A DNA stretch of 64,000 nt from NCBI RefSeq assembly GCF_008017545.1, contig NZ_VRTZ01000002.1:744001-808000 (forward strand), read 5' to 3'. Positions 11,907 through 21,608 of this stretch are shown in pieces (the first letter of the stretch is position 1; the number at the start of each line of letters is the position of its first letter). Source of the DNA: Homoserinibacter sp. GY 40078 (GTDB lineage Bacteria; Actinomycetota; Actinomycetes; Actinomycetales; Microbacteriaceae). The translations under genes were made by a program, and so were the position numbers. The notes beneath the pieces were generated by a model. That model saw only the letters and a list, made by a program, of their open reading frames with translations, was not told the DNA's origin and did not search any database.

Positions 11907-13018
11907 TTCGCCGCCTCCAGCGCCGCCGTCACGGTGTCGAGCAGTTCGTTCCACGAGACGACGAACTTCTCGACGCCCTCGCGCTCGAGCACCGCGGTGA
12001 CGTCGTCGTAATCGATTCCCACCGCCGCGAGCTGGTCGAGGATGCCCTGAGCCTCGGCATACGATCCCGTGACCGCGTCGCCGTGGAGCGGCGCGTGATC
12101 GAACGTCGCCTCGAGCGTCTTCTCGGGCATCGTGTTCACGACGCCGGCGACCGCGAGCTCGGTGACGTAGAGCGTGTCGGGGAGCGACGGGTCCTTGACA
12201 CCGGTCGACGCCCAGAGCGGCCGCTGAACGTTGCCGCCCGCGGCCAGGAGCGCCTTCGCACGATCGGTCGCGAACTCCTCCTCGAACAGCTGGTACGCGA
12301 GCTGCGCGTTCGCCACGCCTGCCTTGCTCTTGAGTGCGAGCGCGTCATCGGTGCCGACGGCGTCGAGTCGCTTGTCGATCTCGGTGTCGACGCGCGACAC
12401 GAAGAAGGAGGCCACGGAGTGGATGGTCGAGATGTCGATCCCGGCCGCGTGCGCCTTCTCGAGGCCCGCGAGATAGGCGTCGATGACGGCGCGGTGGCGG
12501 TCGAGGCTGAAGATCAGGGTCACGTTGACGCTGATGCCCGCGCCGATCACCTCGGTAATCGCCTCCAGGCCCTCGATCGTCGCCGGGATCTTGATCATCG
12601 CGTTCGCGCGGTCGACCTTCGCCCAGAGCTTCTTGGCCTCGGCGATCGTTCCGGCTGCGTCGTGGGCCAGACCCGGCTCCACTTCGATCGACACGCGACC
12701 GTCGAGTCCGCCCGTCGAGGCGTAGACCGGCGCGAAGATGTCCGCGGCGGAGGCGACATCGTCGGTCGTGATCTCGAAGACCGCGTCCTGGACGCTGGTG
12801 CCCGCCGCGGCGAGCTGCGCCACCTGCGCGTCGTAGGCCTCGCCCTTGGCGAGCGCCGCCGCGAAGATCGTCGGGTTGGTGGTGACCCCGACGACGTCGC
12901 GGTCGGCGATGAGCTTCTCGAGCCCACCGGATGCGATTCGTTCGCGCGAGAGGTCATCGAGCCAGATGCTGACGCCGATCGCGGAGAGCGCGGCAGTGGG
13001 GGAGCTGGTGTCGGACAT
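11903..13018 (-). CDS. tal: Transaldolase
   Basis: This 371-residue enzyme transfers a dihydroxyacetone unit between sugar phosphates in the non-oxidative pentose-phosphate pathway. The N-terminal block [12 protein letters not shown] and [15 protein letters not shown] are typical, and the Schiff-base lysine lies in [12 protein letters not shown]. It lies 33 bases after tkt and overlaps pgi by four bases. Confidence 0.97.
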   Translation of the reverse strand: MSDTSSPTAALSAIGVSIWLDDLSRERIASGGLEKLIADRDVVGVTTNPTIFAAALAKGEAYDAQVAQLAAAGTSVQDAVFEITTDDVASAADIFAPVYASTGGLDGRVSIEVEPGLAHDAAGTIAEAKKLWAKVDRANAMIKIPATIEGLEAITEVIGAGISVNVTLIFSLDRHRAVIDAYLAGLEKAHAAGIDISTIHSVASFFVSRVDTEIDKRLDAVGTDDALALKSKAGVANAQLAYQLFEEEFATDRAKALLAAGGNVQRPLWASTGVKDPSLPDTLYVTELAVAGVVNTMPEKTLEATFDHAPLHGDAVTGSYAEAQGILDQLAAVGIDYDDVTAVLEREGVEKFVVSWNELLDTVTAALEAAK

Positions 13019-13051
13019 AGTTGTGGATCTTCTTCCGTTGAGGGGTACGGG

Positions 13052-15151
13052 TCAGGACGCCGCAGCGGCGAGCGAGTCCTTCGCGGCGGCCACAACGGCC
13101 TCGGTCGTCATGCCGAACTCGTTGTAGAGGGTCTTGTAGTCGGCGGATGCGCCGAAGTGCTCGATCGAGACCGAGCGGCCGTGGGAACCGAGGTACGGCG
13201 CCCACGTGAGTGCCAGCCCCGCCTCGACCGAGACGCGCGCGGTGACGGAGGCCGGAAGCACCGACTCGCGGTACTCGGCGTCCTGCTCGGCGAACCACTC
13301 CTGGCTCGGCACCGACACGACGCGGGCGTTCACGCCTTCGCCCCGGAGCGCCTCGCGCGCGTCGAGCGCGATCTGCACCTCGGATCCGGTCGAGAGCAGG
13401 ATCACGTCGGGCGCACCACCGGGCGCCTCGGCGAGCACGTACGCACCACGCGCCACGTGCGAGGCCGACGCGAGAGTGTCACCGTCCGCGACTCCCGTAC
13501 CGCGCTCGAACACCGGCAGGTTCTGCCTGCTGAGCGCGATGCCCGCGGGGGCGTTGCGACGCTCGAGGATCGTCTTCCATGCCCACGCGACCTCGTTGGC
13601 ATCGGCGGGGCGCACGATGTCAAGACCCGGAATCGCGCGGAGGGCCGTGAGCTGCTCGATCGGCTGGTGCGTCGGGCCGTCCTCGCCGAGCGCAACCGAG
13701 TCGTGGGTCCACACGAAGATCGACGGGATCTGCATGAGTGCCGCGAGACGCACCGCGGGGCGCATGTAGTCGCTGAAGATCAGGAAGGTGCCGCCGAACG
13801 CGCGCGTGTTGCCGTGCAGCACGATCCCGTTGAGGATCGCACCCATCGCGTGCTCGCGGATGCCGAAGTGCAGCACCCGGCCATAGGGGTCGCCGCTCCA
13901 CTCGTGAGTCGAGTGCTCGGTCGGGATGAACGACTTCGCACCGGCGATCGTGGTGAGGTTCGACTCGGCGAGGTCGGCGGAGCCTCCCCACAGCTCGGGG
14001 ATGAGCTCGCCGAGCGCACCCAGCACCTTGCCCGATGCTGCGCGCGTGGAGACGTCCTTGCCCGCCTCGAACACGGGGAGCGCCTCCTCGATGCCCTCCG
14101 GAAGGCGACCCGACTGAATGCGGTCGAAGAGCTCCTTGCGCTCCGGGTTCGCGGCGGCCCAGGCGTCGAACGCCTTCTGCCACTCCGCCCGGGCGGCGGC
14201 GCCGCGCTCCACCGCACCGCGCGTGTGCTCGATGACCTCGTCGGCCACCTGGAACGTCTGCTCGGGATCGAAGCCGAGGACCTCCTTGAGGCCCGCGAGC
14301 TCCTCCGCACCGAGCGCGGATCCGTGGATCTTTCCGGTGTTCTGCTTCTTCGGGCTCGGCCATCCGATGATCGTCTTCAGGATGATGAGGCTCGGCTTGT
14401 CGCGCTCGCCCTGGGCCGCGACGATCGCGTCGTGCAGCGCGTGGACGTCCTCGACGTACTGGCCCGTCTTCTTCCAATCGACGACCTGAACGTGCCAGCC
14501 GTATGCGGCGTAGCGCGCCGCCACGTCCTCGGTGAATGCGATGTCGGTGTCGTCCTCGATCGAGATCTGGTTCGAGTCGTAGATCGCGATCAGGTTGCCG
14601 AGCTTCTGGTGGCCGGCGAGCGAGGAGGCCTCACTGCTCACGCCCTCCTGAAGGTCGCCATCGCCCGCGATCACGTAGGTGTAGTGGTCGAACGGGCTCT
14701 CGCCGTCGGCGGCATCCGGGTCGAACAGCCCACGCTCGAAGCGCTGGGCGTATGCGAATCCGACGGACGAGGAGATGCCCTGACCGAGCGGACCGGTCGT
14801 GATCTCAACCCCGTCGGTGTGTCCGTACTCGGGGTGACCCGGCGTCTTCGAACCCCAGGTGCGCAGAGCCTTCAGGTCGTCGAGCTCGAGGCCGTAGCCG
14901 GCGTAGTAGAGCTGGATGTACTGGGTCAGCGAACTGTGACCAGCCGACAGGATGAAGCGGTCCCGACCGACCCACTTCGGGTCGCTCGGGTCTTGACGCA
15001 TGACCTTCTGGTAGAGGAGGTAGGCCGCAGGGGCGAGGCTCATCGCCGTTCCCGGGTGTCCGTTCCCCACCTTCTCAACGGCATCGGCCGCCAGAATCCG
15101 GACAGTGTCCACTGCCTTGTCGTCGAGTTCGTCCCAGGAAAGTGCTGCCAC
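13052..15151 (-). CDS. tkt: Transketolase
   Basis: This 699-residue thiamine-diphosphate enzyme transfers two-carbon units between sugar phosphates. Visible are the substrate-binding GNGHPGTAMSLAP, the TPP/metal motif GDGDLQEGVSSEAS, the pyrimidine-domain HDSVALGEDGPTHQPIEQ, and RPADANEV. The frame is open well upstream, but GTG at 15151 gives the standard N terminus (VAALSWDELDDKAVDTVRIL) and has GAAAGG upstream. It is the first gene of the minus-strand pentose-phosphate operon, divergent from ctaB. Confidence 0.97.
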   Translation of the reverse strand: MAALSWDELDDKAVDTVRILAADAVEKVGNGHPGTAMSLAPAAYLLYQKVMRQDPSDPKWVGRDRFILSAGHSSLTQYIQLYYAGYGLELDDLKALRTWGSKTPGHPEYGHTDGVEITTGPLGQGISSSVGFAYAQRFERGLFDPDAADGESPFDHYTYVIAGDGDLQEGVSSEASSLAGHQKLGNLIAIYDSNQISIEDDTDIAFTEDVAARYAAYGWHVQVVDWKKTGQYVEDVHALHDAIVAAQGERDKPSLIILKTIIGWPSPKKQNTGKIHGSALGAEELAGLKEVLGFDPEQTFQVADEVIEHTRGAVERGAAARAEWQKAFDAWAAANPERKELFDRIQSGRLPEGIEEALPVFEAGKDVSTRAASGKVLGALGELIPELWGGSADLAESNLTTIAGAKSFIPTEHSTHEWSGDPYGRVLHFGIREHAMGAILNGIVLHGNTRAFGGTFLIFSDYMRPAVRLAALMQIPSIFVWTHDSVALGEDGPTHQPIEQLTALRAIPGLDIVRPADANEVAWAWKTILERRNAPAGIALSRQNLPVFERGTGVADGDTLASASHVARGAYVLAEAPGGAPDVILLSTGSEVQIALDAREALRGEGVNARVVSVPSQEWFAEQDAEYRESVLPASVTARVSVEAGLALTWAPYLGSHGRSVSIEHFGASADYKTLYNEFGMTTEAVVAAAKDSLAAAAS

Positions 15152-15298
15152 TGAATGTCGACCTTTCGAATGCGGGGCAGCGAGACGCGCCCCAGGTTGT
15201 GTCCGCCCACCGAATTCGGACTTCGACGGCGCACCGCGCGCCAACACCATCGACATGTGGAGGATGGGGGATCGCCGCGCGGTCGGCGGGCATTTTCG

Positions 15299-15304
15299 AT
15301 CATA
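15299..15304 (-). promoter_or_regulatory. Candidate -10 for the tkt operon
   Basis: On the minus strand TATGAT lies about 147 bases before the tkt start, in the 246-base divergent region shared with ctaB. No good -35 is evident, so this is tentative. I see no other coherent element in this region apart from the ctaB -10. Confidence 0.35.
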
Positions 15305-15364
15305 GCGAGTGGCCCGTGAGCGTGCGGGCACACGCCCGAGCACCGGACGGGTCCGGCCCCGACG

Positions 15365-15370
15365 TAGACT
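15365..15370 (+). promoter_or_regulatory. Candidate -10 for ctaB
   Basis: TAGACT lies 27 bases before the ctaB ATG, leaving room for a short leader that contains the GAGGAG ribosome-binding site. Confidence 0.45.
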
Positions 15371-15397
15371 GATCGGAGCCGAGCAAACCGAGGAGCC

Positions 15398-16372
15398 ATG
15401 CAGCAATCCGCCCAGAGCCTCTCCGCGTCGGCGTCCCCGGAAGAGGCGGACGCGATCGCGCCGGTGGCGATGACCTTCGGCCGCAAGGTGCGCGCCTATG
15501 TCGCGCTCACGAAGCCGCGTGTCATCGAGCTTCTGCTCGTCACCACCGCACCCGTGATGGTGCTCGCGGCGCACGGACAGCTCGATCTGCGCTTCCTCGG
15601 TCTGGTGTTCGCCACGCTGGTGGGCGGCGCACTCTCGGCTGCGAGCGCCAACGCATTCAACTGCTACATCGATCGCGACATCGATCGCCTCATGAAGCGC
15701 ACGCGCAATCGCCCGCTCGTCACCGGCGAACTGAGCCCGCGCGAGGCTCTGGCCTTCGCGTCGATCGCCGGCGCCGTGTCGATCGCGATCCTCGGGGTGT
15801 TCACCACCTGGCTCGCCGCGGCGCTGTCGCTGGCCGCCATCGCGTTCTACGTGCTCGTCTACACGCTCGTGCTCAAACGACGTACTCCCCAGAACATCGT
15901 CTGGGGCGGCGCCGCCGGGTGTATGCCGGTACTCATCGGCTGGGCAGCGGTGACCGGGTCGCTCAGCTGGACCCCTGTGATCCTCTTCGGCATCGTGTTC
16001 CTGTGGACGCCGCCGCATTACTGGCCGCTGTCGATGCGATACCGCGAGGACTACGCAGCGGCCTCGGTTCCGATGCTCGCCGTCGTGCGCGGTCGAACCG
16101 CCGTCGGCCTCCAGGTCGTGCTGTACGCGTGGGCGACGGTCGTCTGCTCACTGCTCCTCGTCCCGCTCGCCCCGATGGGCGTGGTCTATGCCACGGTCGC
16201 AGCTCTCTCGGGAGCATGGTTCCTGGTGGAGGCCCACCGCCTCTACGCCGCGGCGATCCGCCCCGGCGCCGTGAAGCCCATGCGCGTCTTCCACGCGAGC
16301 ATCACCTATTTGACGCTGGTGTTCATCGCGGTGGGCATCGACCCGCTCGTGTTCGTCCCACTTCCGTTCTGA
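15398..16372 (+). CDS. ctaB: Protoheme IX farnesyltransferase (heme O synthase)
   Basis: This 324-residue membrane prenyltransferase (UbiA family) adds farnesyl to heme b to make heme O. The aspartate-rich motif [15 protein letters not shown] binds the prenyl diphosphate via magnesium, and a second acidic site lies near MRYREDY. Several transmembrane helices follow from [23 protein letters not shown] precedes the ATG. ctaA follows two bases after the stop. Confidence 0.96.
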   Translation: MQQSAQSLSASASPEEADAIAPVAMTFGRKVRAYVALTKPRVIELLLVTTAPVMVLAAHGQLDLRFLGLVFATLVGGALSAASANAFNCYIDRDIDRLMKRTRNRPLVTGELSPREALAFASIAGAVSIAILGVFTTWLAAALSLAAIAFYVLVYTLVLKRRTPQNIVWGGAAGCMPVLIGWAAVTGSLSWTPVILFGIVFLWTPPHYWPLSMRYREDYAAASVPMLAVVRGRTAVGLQVVLYAWATVVCSLLLVPLAPMGVVYATVAALSGAWFLVEAHRLYAAAIRPGAVKPMRVFHASITYLTLVFIAVGIDPLVFVPLPF

Positions 16373-16374
16373 GC

Positions 16375-17343
16375 ATGGCGCTGCGCACTCCGCTCGCCTG
16401 GGCCGCCGACCGCTGGACGCTCGGGTCCCGCGCACTCCGTTGGGGCACCACCGCGTCGCTCGTCGCGAGCATCCTGATCGTCCTCGGCGGTGTGACGGTG
16501 CGGGTCACCGGTTCCGGGCTCGGATGCCCGACCTGGCCGACCTGCACGGAGGACTCGCTCGCCGCGACCCCTGAGCTCGGGATCCACGGCGCCATCGAGT
16601 TCGGCAACCGCCTGGTCACGGTCCTCCTCATCGTCGCCGTGGGATGGGCGATCGTCGCCGCGCGCCTGCAGCGGCCGCGGGACCGGACGCTCACGCGACT
16701 CGCGTGGTCGATGTTCTGGCTCGTGATCGCGAACGCCGTAGCGGGCGGCATCACGGTCTGGGTCGACCTCAATCCGTGGGTGGTCGCACTGCACTTCGTC
16801 CTCGCGATGGGCCTGCTCGCGTGTGCGACCTTCACCTGGCACCGAGCCCGCTGGACCGGGGGAGACGGCCCGCGCCCTTCTGCGGCCGCACGATTTCTCG
16901 CCTGGTCGATCGCCGTCGGGGCGGTCGGCCTCGTGGCGACGGGCACCCTCGTCACCGGATCCGGTCCGCATGCGGGCGACTCCGACGAGGTGCCGCGCAT
17001 GGGTTTCGACTGGACGGTCGTGGTCGTCGCCCACGGCACCGTCGCGGTCGTGGTGCTCGCACTCGCGGTCGCCCTCGCCTTCCGCCTGCGAGGCGAGGAC
17101 GGCGGCCGTCTCGCGCTGGGACGCGTCGGGGTGTTCCTCGTGGTGCTGCTGGCGCAGCTCGCGCTCGGCACGACGCAATCGCTCATCGGGCTGCCGGAGC
17201 TGCTCGTCGCGTTGCACGTCGTCCTCGCGGCCCTCGTCTGGGTCGGTGCGATCCGGGTGCTCCTCGATACGGATCCACGACTGTTCGCCGTGCGCGAGCA
17301 TCAACTCGTGGGCGATCCACGCGCGACCGTACCCAGCCTCTGA
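16375..17343 (+). CDS. ctaA: Heme A synthase
   Basis: This 322-residue multi-spanning membrane protein oxidises heme O to heme A for cytochrome aa3 oxidase. The cysteine pair of the Gram-positive type is present (C51 and C57 in GCPTWPTC), and conserved histidines lie in helices such as VVALHFVLAMG and LLVALHVVLAAL. ATG at 16375 lies two bases after the ctaB stop and gives the normal N terminus; upstream in-frame codons overlap ctaB. ctaB-ctaA form a two-gene operon. Confidence 0.95.
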   Translation: MALRTPLAWAADRWTLGSRALRWGTTASLVASILIVLGGVTVRVTGSGLGCPTWPTCTEDSLAATPELGIHGAIEFGNRLVTVLLIVAVGWAIVAARLQRPRDRTLTRLAWSMFWLVIANAVAGGITVWVDLNPWVVALHFVLAMGLLACATFTWHRARWTGGDGPRPSAAARFLAWSIAVGAVGLVATGTLVTGSGPHAGDSDEVPRMGFDWTVVVVAHGTVAVVVLALAVALAFRLRGEDGGRLALGRVGVFLVVLLAQLALGTTQSLIGLPELLVALHVVLAALVWVGAIRVLLDTDPRLFAVREHQLVGDPRATVPSL

Positions 17344-17357
17344 GCAACGCGACACTG

Positions 17358-17363
17358 TAGGAT
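17358..17363 (+). promoter_or_regulatory. Candidate -10 for the suf operon
   Basis: TAGGAT lies 15 bases after the ctaA stop and about 130 bases before sufB. No -35 is clear. The remaining leader shows a possible stem around CGCTGATCGCGG but no recognised regulator site, and no sufR gene is adjacent. Confidence 0.35.
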
Positions 17364-17492
17364 CGAGACCGCTGATCGCGGGATCGTGCATGCGGAGACG
17401 ATGGGGCCGCCGCAGGCGGTGGCTCGGGACGATCAGCACCGATTAGCCGACACGAGCGGAATGGTTCGCTTCGGTGGAAGAGAGGTAGCCCC

Positions 17493-18911
17493 ATGTCAGA
17501 TGTGCTCATCGACCGTCCGGAACTCGCGAGCCTCGGGCAATACGAGTTCGGCTGGGCCGACTCGGATGCGGCTGGAGCGTCAGCCCGACGGGGCCTCAAC
17601 GAAGAGGTCGTGACCGACATCTCGCTCCTCAAGGGCGAACCCGAGTGGATGCTGAAGAACCGCCTCAAGGCTCTCAAGCTCTTCCAGATGAAGCCGATGC
17701 CCACCTGGGGCGCCGATCTCTCGGGGATCGACTTCGACAACATCAAGTACTTCGTGCGCTCCACCGAGAAGCAGGCGGCGACCTGGGAGGACCTCCCGGA
17801 GGACATCAAGAACACCTACGAGAAGCTCGGTATCCCCGAGGCGGAGCGTCAGCGACTGGTCGCCGGCGTGGCCGCCCAGTACGAGTCCGAGGTGGTGTAC
17901 CACCAGATCCGCGAGGATCTGGAGGCGCAGGGCGTCATCTTCCTCGACACCGACACCGCGCTGCGCGAGCACCCGGAGTTCTTCGAGGAGTACTTCGGCA
18001 CGGTCATCCCCTCGGGTGACAACAAGTTCGCTGCGCTCAACTCGGCCGTGTGGTCAGGCGGGTCGTTCGTATACGTCCCGAAGGGCGTCCACGTCGAGAT
18101 CCCGCTCCAGGCGTACTTCCGCATCAACACCGAGAACATGGGCCAGTTCGAGCGGACGCTGATCATCGCCGACGAGGGCTCGTACGTGCACTACATCGAG
18201 GGCTGCACCGCTCCGATCTACAAGTCCGACTCGCTGCACTCGGCGGTCGTCGAGATCGTGGTGAAGAAGAACGCCCGCGTGCGATACACGACGATCCAGA
18301 ACTGGTCGAACAACGTCTACAACCTCGTCACGAAGCGTGCGATCGCGCACGAAGGCGCGACGATGGAGTGGATCGACGGGAACATCGGCTCGAAGGTCAC
18401 CATGAAGTACCCCTCGATCTTCCTCGTGGGCGAGCACGCCAAGGGCGAGACCCTCTCGGTGGCTTTCGCGGGCCCCGGTCAGCACCAGGACGCCGGCGCG
18501 AAGATGATCCACATGGCGCCTTACACGACGAGCTCGATCGTCTCGAAGTCGATCGCCCGCGGTGGCGGACGCGCGGGATACCGCGGCGAGGTCCGGGTGG
18601 CCGAGAACGCGCATCACGCCGCGAACACCGTGCGCTGCGACGCGCTGCTCGTCGACACGATCTCGCGGTCGGACACGTATCCGGCGATCGACATCCGCGT
18701 CGACGACGTCCAGCTCGGGCACGAGGCGACCGTCTCGCGCGTGAGCGAGGAGCAGCTGTTCTATCTGCAATCACGCGGCATGCCGGAGGACGAGGCGATG
18801 GCGATGATCGTGCGTGGCTTCATCGAGCCGATCGCACGCGAGCTGCCGATGGAGTACGCCCTCGAACTCAACAAGCTCATCGAGATGAGCATGGAAGGCA
18901 GCGTCGGATAA
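17493..18911 (+). CDS. sufB: Fe-S cluster assembly protein SufB
   Basis: SufB (472 residues) is the scaffold core of the SufBCD complex that builds iron-sulfur clusters in the cytoplasm. Family stretches include [16 protein letters not shown] near the N terminus, [18 protein letters not shown] in the middle, and [17 protein letters not shown], which contains the conserved C-terminal cysteine. AGAGAGGTAGCCCC precedes the ATG. sufD begins on the next base after the stop. Confidence 0.97.
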   Translation: MSDVLIDRPELASLGQYEFGWADSDAAGASARRGLNEEVVTDISLLKGEPEWMLKNRLKALKLFQMKPMPTWGADLSGIDFDNIKYFVRSTEKQAATWEDLPEDIKNTYEKLGIPEAERQRLVAGVAAQYESEVVYHQIREDLEAQGVIFLDTDTALREHPEFFEEYFGTVIPSGDNKFAALNSAVWSGGSFVYVPKGVHVEIPLQAYFRINTENMGQFERTLIIADEGSYVHYIEGCTAPIYKSDSLHSAVVEIVVKKNARVRYTTIQNWSNNVYNLVTKRAIAHEGATMEWIDGNIGSKVTMKYPSIFLVGEHAKGETLSVAFAGPGQHQDAGAKMIHMAPYTTSSIVSKSIARGGGRAGYRGEVRVAENAHHAANTVRCDALLVDTISRSDTYPAIDIRVDDVQLGHEATVSRVSEEQLFYLQSRGMPEDEAMAMIVRGFIEPIARELPMEYALELNKLIEMSMEGSVG

Positions 18912-20081
18912 GTGAGCACTCCCGTCCAGACTGAACAGCACGGCCTGACGGAGCATTCGCACGGAGGATGGGGACAGGTTCCCGTCCAGACCCGTTCGGA
19001 GCGCTTCACGTCGACAACGCCCGACGAGTTCCCCGCTGTGACCGGGCTCGAGGCGGAGTGGAAGCTCACCCCCGTCGACCGCGTCCGTTCCCTCATCGAT
19101 GACCGGCTCGACGGCGCGCCCTACCCCGTCCTCTACCCCGAGGCCGTGGGCACGAGCGTCGAGTGGGTCGACCGCTCTTCGGAGCTCGTGGGTACCGCAG
19201 GCATCCCGGAGGAGCGGGCCGCCGCGAACGCGTGGTCGAGCTTCGAGAAGGCGCTGCACATCGCGATCGACGGCGAGGCCGAGGTTCTGACGGTGTCCCG
19301 CGCCGATCTCGGCGACTCGCCTCGCGCGGCCCACACGATCGTGACCGCCGCGAGTGGATCGAGCGGCCTCGTGGTCCTCGACAGCCGCGGCAGCGCTCGG
19401 CTCTCGGAGAACCTCGAGATCGTCCTGGAGGACGGCGCCAACCTCACGGTGGTGTCGTTGCAGGAGTGGGACGACGAGTCGCTCCACCTCGCGAGCCAGT
19501 TCGCTCGGATCGGCCACGGTGCGTCACTCACGCACATCCTGGTGAGCCTCGGCGGGTCCGTCGTTCGGGTGAACCCCTCCGCCCACCTCGCGGAGGAGGG
19601 CGCCGAGGCCGAGCTCCTGGGCGTGTACTTCGCCGATGCCGGCCAGCACCTCGAGCAGCGGGTCTACGTGAACCACGACGCCCCGCACACGCGGAGCCGC
19701 GTCACGTACAAGGGCGCGCTGAACGGGGCCGGTGCACGCACGGTCTGGGTGGGCGACGTCCTGATCGGACGCACGGCCACCGGTACCGACACGTACGAGC
19801 AGAACCGCAATCTCGTGCTTTCCGACGGCACCCGGGCCGACTCGATCCCGAACCTCGAGATCGAGACCGGCGACATCGAGGGCGCAGGACACGCTTCCGC
19901 GACGGGACGTTTCGACGACGAGCAGCTGTTCTACCTGCAGGCGCGGGGCATCCCGGAGGATGAAGCGCGTCGGCTCGTGGTTCTCGGCTTCCTCGGCGAG
20001 ATCGTGCAGCGCATCGGCGAGCCGGCACTCGAGGCGCGACTGCTGGAGGCGCTCGAGACCGAGCTGGCGGCGACCCGATGA
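18912..20081 (+). CDS. sufD: Fe-S cluster assembly protein SufD
   Basis: SufD (389 residues) is the paralogue and partner of SufB in the SufBCD scaffold. The C-terminal half has the shared beta-helix fold with DTYEQNRNLVLSDGTRADSIPNLEIE and the [11 protein letters not shown]-like end (DEQLFYLQARGIPEDEARR). It starts with GTG immediately after the sufB stop and overlaps the Rieske gene by four bases. Confidence 0.96.
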   Translation: MSTPVQTEQHGLTEHSHGGWGQVPVQTRSERFTSTTPDEFPAVTGLEAEWKLTPVDRVRSLIDDRLDGAPYPVLYPEAVGTSVEWVDRSSELVGTAGIPEERAAANAWSSFEKALHIAIDGEAEVLTVSRADLGDSPRAAHTIVTAASGSSGLVVLDSRGSARLSENLEIVLEDGANLTVVSLQEWDDESLHLASQFARIGHGASLTHILVSLGGSVVRVNPSAHLAEEGAEAELLGVYFADAGQHLEQRVYVNHDAPHTRSRVTYKGALNGAGARTVWVGDVLIGRTATGTDTYEQNRNLVLSDGTRADSIPNLEIETGDIEGAGHASATGRFDDEQLFYLQARGIPEDEARRLVVLGFLGEIVQRIGEPALEARLLEALETELAATR

Positions 20082-20407
20082 GCTCCCAGCGGGTGTGCGC
20101 GGTCGACGAGCTCTCGCCGTCCGAGGCGAAGCGCGTCGTGCTCGATGGAACGCCGATCGCGGTCGTCCGAGATTCGGCGGGCGAGGTGCACGCCATCGGC
20201 GACACCTGCACGCACGGCGACATCTCGCTCTCAGAAGGTTTCGTCGAGGATGACACCCTCGAATGCTGGGCGCACGGGTCACGCTTCTCGCTGACCACGG
20301 GCAAGCCCCTCAGCCTGCCGGCCTACGAGCCGGTCCCCGTCTTCGCCGTCGAGATCGTCGACGGCGACGTATACATCGATCCCGAGCGCCGCGTCGTCGG
20401 CGCCTAG
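20078..20407 (+). CDS. Rieske-type ferredoxin of the suf operon
   Basis: This 109-residue protein is a soluble Rieske [2Fe-2S] ferredoxin, of the type often annotated as a non-heme iron oxygenase ferredoxin subunit. The cluster ligands are C-T-H (GDTCTHGD) and C-W-A-H (LECWAHGSRF). It overlaps sufD in ATGA and is followed by sufC. Genes of this kind occur between sufD and sufC in several actinobacteria; electron delivery to, or client status of, the Suf machine is inference. Confidence 0.93.
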   Translation: MSSQRVCAVDELSPSEAKRVVLDGTPIAVVRDSAGEVHAIGDTCTHGDISLSEGFVEDDTLECWAHGSRFSLTTGKPLSLPAYEPVPVFAVEIVDGDVYIDPERRVVGA

Positions 20408-20425
20408 AAGGCACAGGTAATAACT

Positions 20426-21184
20426 ATGAGCACCCTGGAAATCCGCGATCTTCGCGTCAGCATCGAGACCGATCAGGGCACGAAGCACATCCTCAAGGGT
20501 GTGGACCTCACCATCAACGAGGGCGAGATCCACGCCGTCATGGGCCCCAACGGCTCCGGCAAGTCCACGCTCGCGTACACGATCGCCGGCCACCCCCGGT
20601 ACACCGTCGAAGGGGGATCGATCTCCTTCGACGGCCAGGACGTGCTCGCGATGAGCGTCGACGAGCGCGCACGCGCCGGCCTCTTCCTCGCGATGCAGTA
20701 TCCCGTCGAGATCCCGGGCGTCACGGTGACCAACTTCCTCCGCACCGCGAAGACCGCGATCGAGGGCGAGGAGCCCTCGATCCGCCACTGGGGCGCGACC
20801 GTGAAGGACGCGATGGGCAAGCTGCGCATGGATCCGTCGTTCGCCGCTCGCAACGTCAACGAGGGGTTCTCGGGCGGAGAGAAGAAGCGCCACGAGATCC
20901 TGCAGCTCGAGCTGCTGAAGCCGAAGTTCGCAGTGCTCGACGAGACCGACTCCGGCCTCGACGTCGACGCACTGAAGATCGTCTCGGAGGGTGTGAACCG
21001 CGCCCACGACGAAACCGGCCTGGGTGTGCTGCTCATCACGCACTACACGCGCATCCTGCGCTACATCAAGCCGGACTTCGTGCACGTGTTCGTCGACGGC
21101 CGCGTCGCGGAGGAGGGCGGCCCGGAGCTCGCCGAGCGGCTCGAGGACGAGGGCTACGACCGTTACCTCGTCGCCCAGGCATAA
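20426..21184 (+). CDS. sufC: Fe-S cluster assembly ATPase SufC
   Basis: SufC (252 residues) is the ABC-type ATPase that drives conformational change in SufBCD. Walker A GPNGSGKSTLAYTI, signature FSGGEKKRHEILQL and Walker B FAVLDETDSGLD are all intact. It lies 18 bases after the Rieske gene, with a weak ribosome-binding site. Confidence 0.97.
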   Translation: MSTLEIRDLRVSIETDQGTKHILKGVDLTINEGEIHAVMGPNGSGKSTLAYTIAGHPRYTVEGGSISFDGQDVLAMSVDERARAGLFLAMQYPVEIPGVTVTNFLRTAKTAIEGEEPSIRHWGATVKDAMGKLRMDPSFAARNVNEGFSGGEKKRHEILQLELLKPKFAVLDETDSGLDVDALKIVSEGVNRAHDETGLGVLLITHYTRILRYIKPDFVHVFVDGRVAEEGGPELAERLEDEGYDRYLVAQA

Positions 21185-21199
21185 CGGCACCGAGCCGCG

Positions 21200-21205
21200 T
21201 ACCCT
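21200..21205 (+). promoter_or_regulatory. Possible leaderless promoter of sufT
   Basis: TACCCT ends six bases before the sufT ATG, matching the -10-to-start pattern seen repeatedly in this window. sufT might thus also be transcribed apart from the suf operon. Confidence 0.35.
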
Positions 21206-21211
21206 GGACCC

Positions 21212-21541
21212 ATGCCCACTTCGCTCGAGCCCGCGCTCTTCGATCGCGTCGAAGACGGTCTGAAGGATGTCATCGACCCCGAGCTCGGTGTCAACATCGT
21301 GGACCTCGGGCTCGTCTACGACCTCGCCTGGGATGACGAGAACGACGCTCTCATCATCTCGATGACCCTGACCTCCGCGGGCTGCCCGCTCACCGACGTG
21401 ATCGAGGAGCAGACGGCTCAATCCCTCGATGGCATCGTGGAGCGCTTCCGCATCAACTGGGTGTGGATGCCGCCGTGGGGCCCCGAGCGGATCACCGACG
21501 ACGGCCGCGACATGATGCGTGCGATCGGCTTCTCGATCTGA
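21212..21541 (+). CDS. sufT: Metal-sulfur cluster assembly factor (DUF59/SufT family)
   Basis: This 109-residue protein belongs to the MIP18/DUF59 family, whose SufT members help mature iron-sulfur proteins. The signature VIDPELGVNIVDLGLVYDL and the conserved cysteine motif TSAGCPLTDVIEEQ are present. It ends the suf gene cluster, 27 bases after sufC. No cysteine desulfurase (sufS) or sufU gene is adjacent. Confidence 0.92.
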   Translation: MPTSLEPALFDRVEDGLKDVIDPELGVNIVDLGLVYDLAWDDENDALIISMTLTSAGCPLTDVIEEQTAQSLDGIVERFRINWVWMPPWGPERITDDGRDMMRAIGFSI

Positions 21542-21560
21542 TCGAACGACGACCAGCTCC

Positions 21561-21598
21561 ACGCGAAAGGCCCGGGATCTCTCCCGGGCCTTTCGCGT
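21561..21598. terminator. Bidirectional terminator between sufT and bioY
   Basis: A perfect 17-bp inverted repeat (21561-21577 with 21582-21598) with a 4-base loop lies between the convergent sufT and bioY genes. The arms carry AAAGGCCCGGG and its complement, giving short A/T tracts inside the outer stem on both sides. This is the strongest terminator-like structure in the window. Confidence 0.85.
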
Positions 21599-21608
21599 GC
21601 GACGTGGG

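Noticed and set aside
12083-15154. A 1023-codon open frame on the plus strand opposite tal and tkt
   Set aside because: It is antisense to two well-recognised enzymes, has no family resemblance, and arises from the codon bias of high-GC genes.
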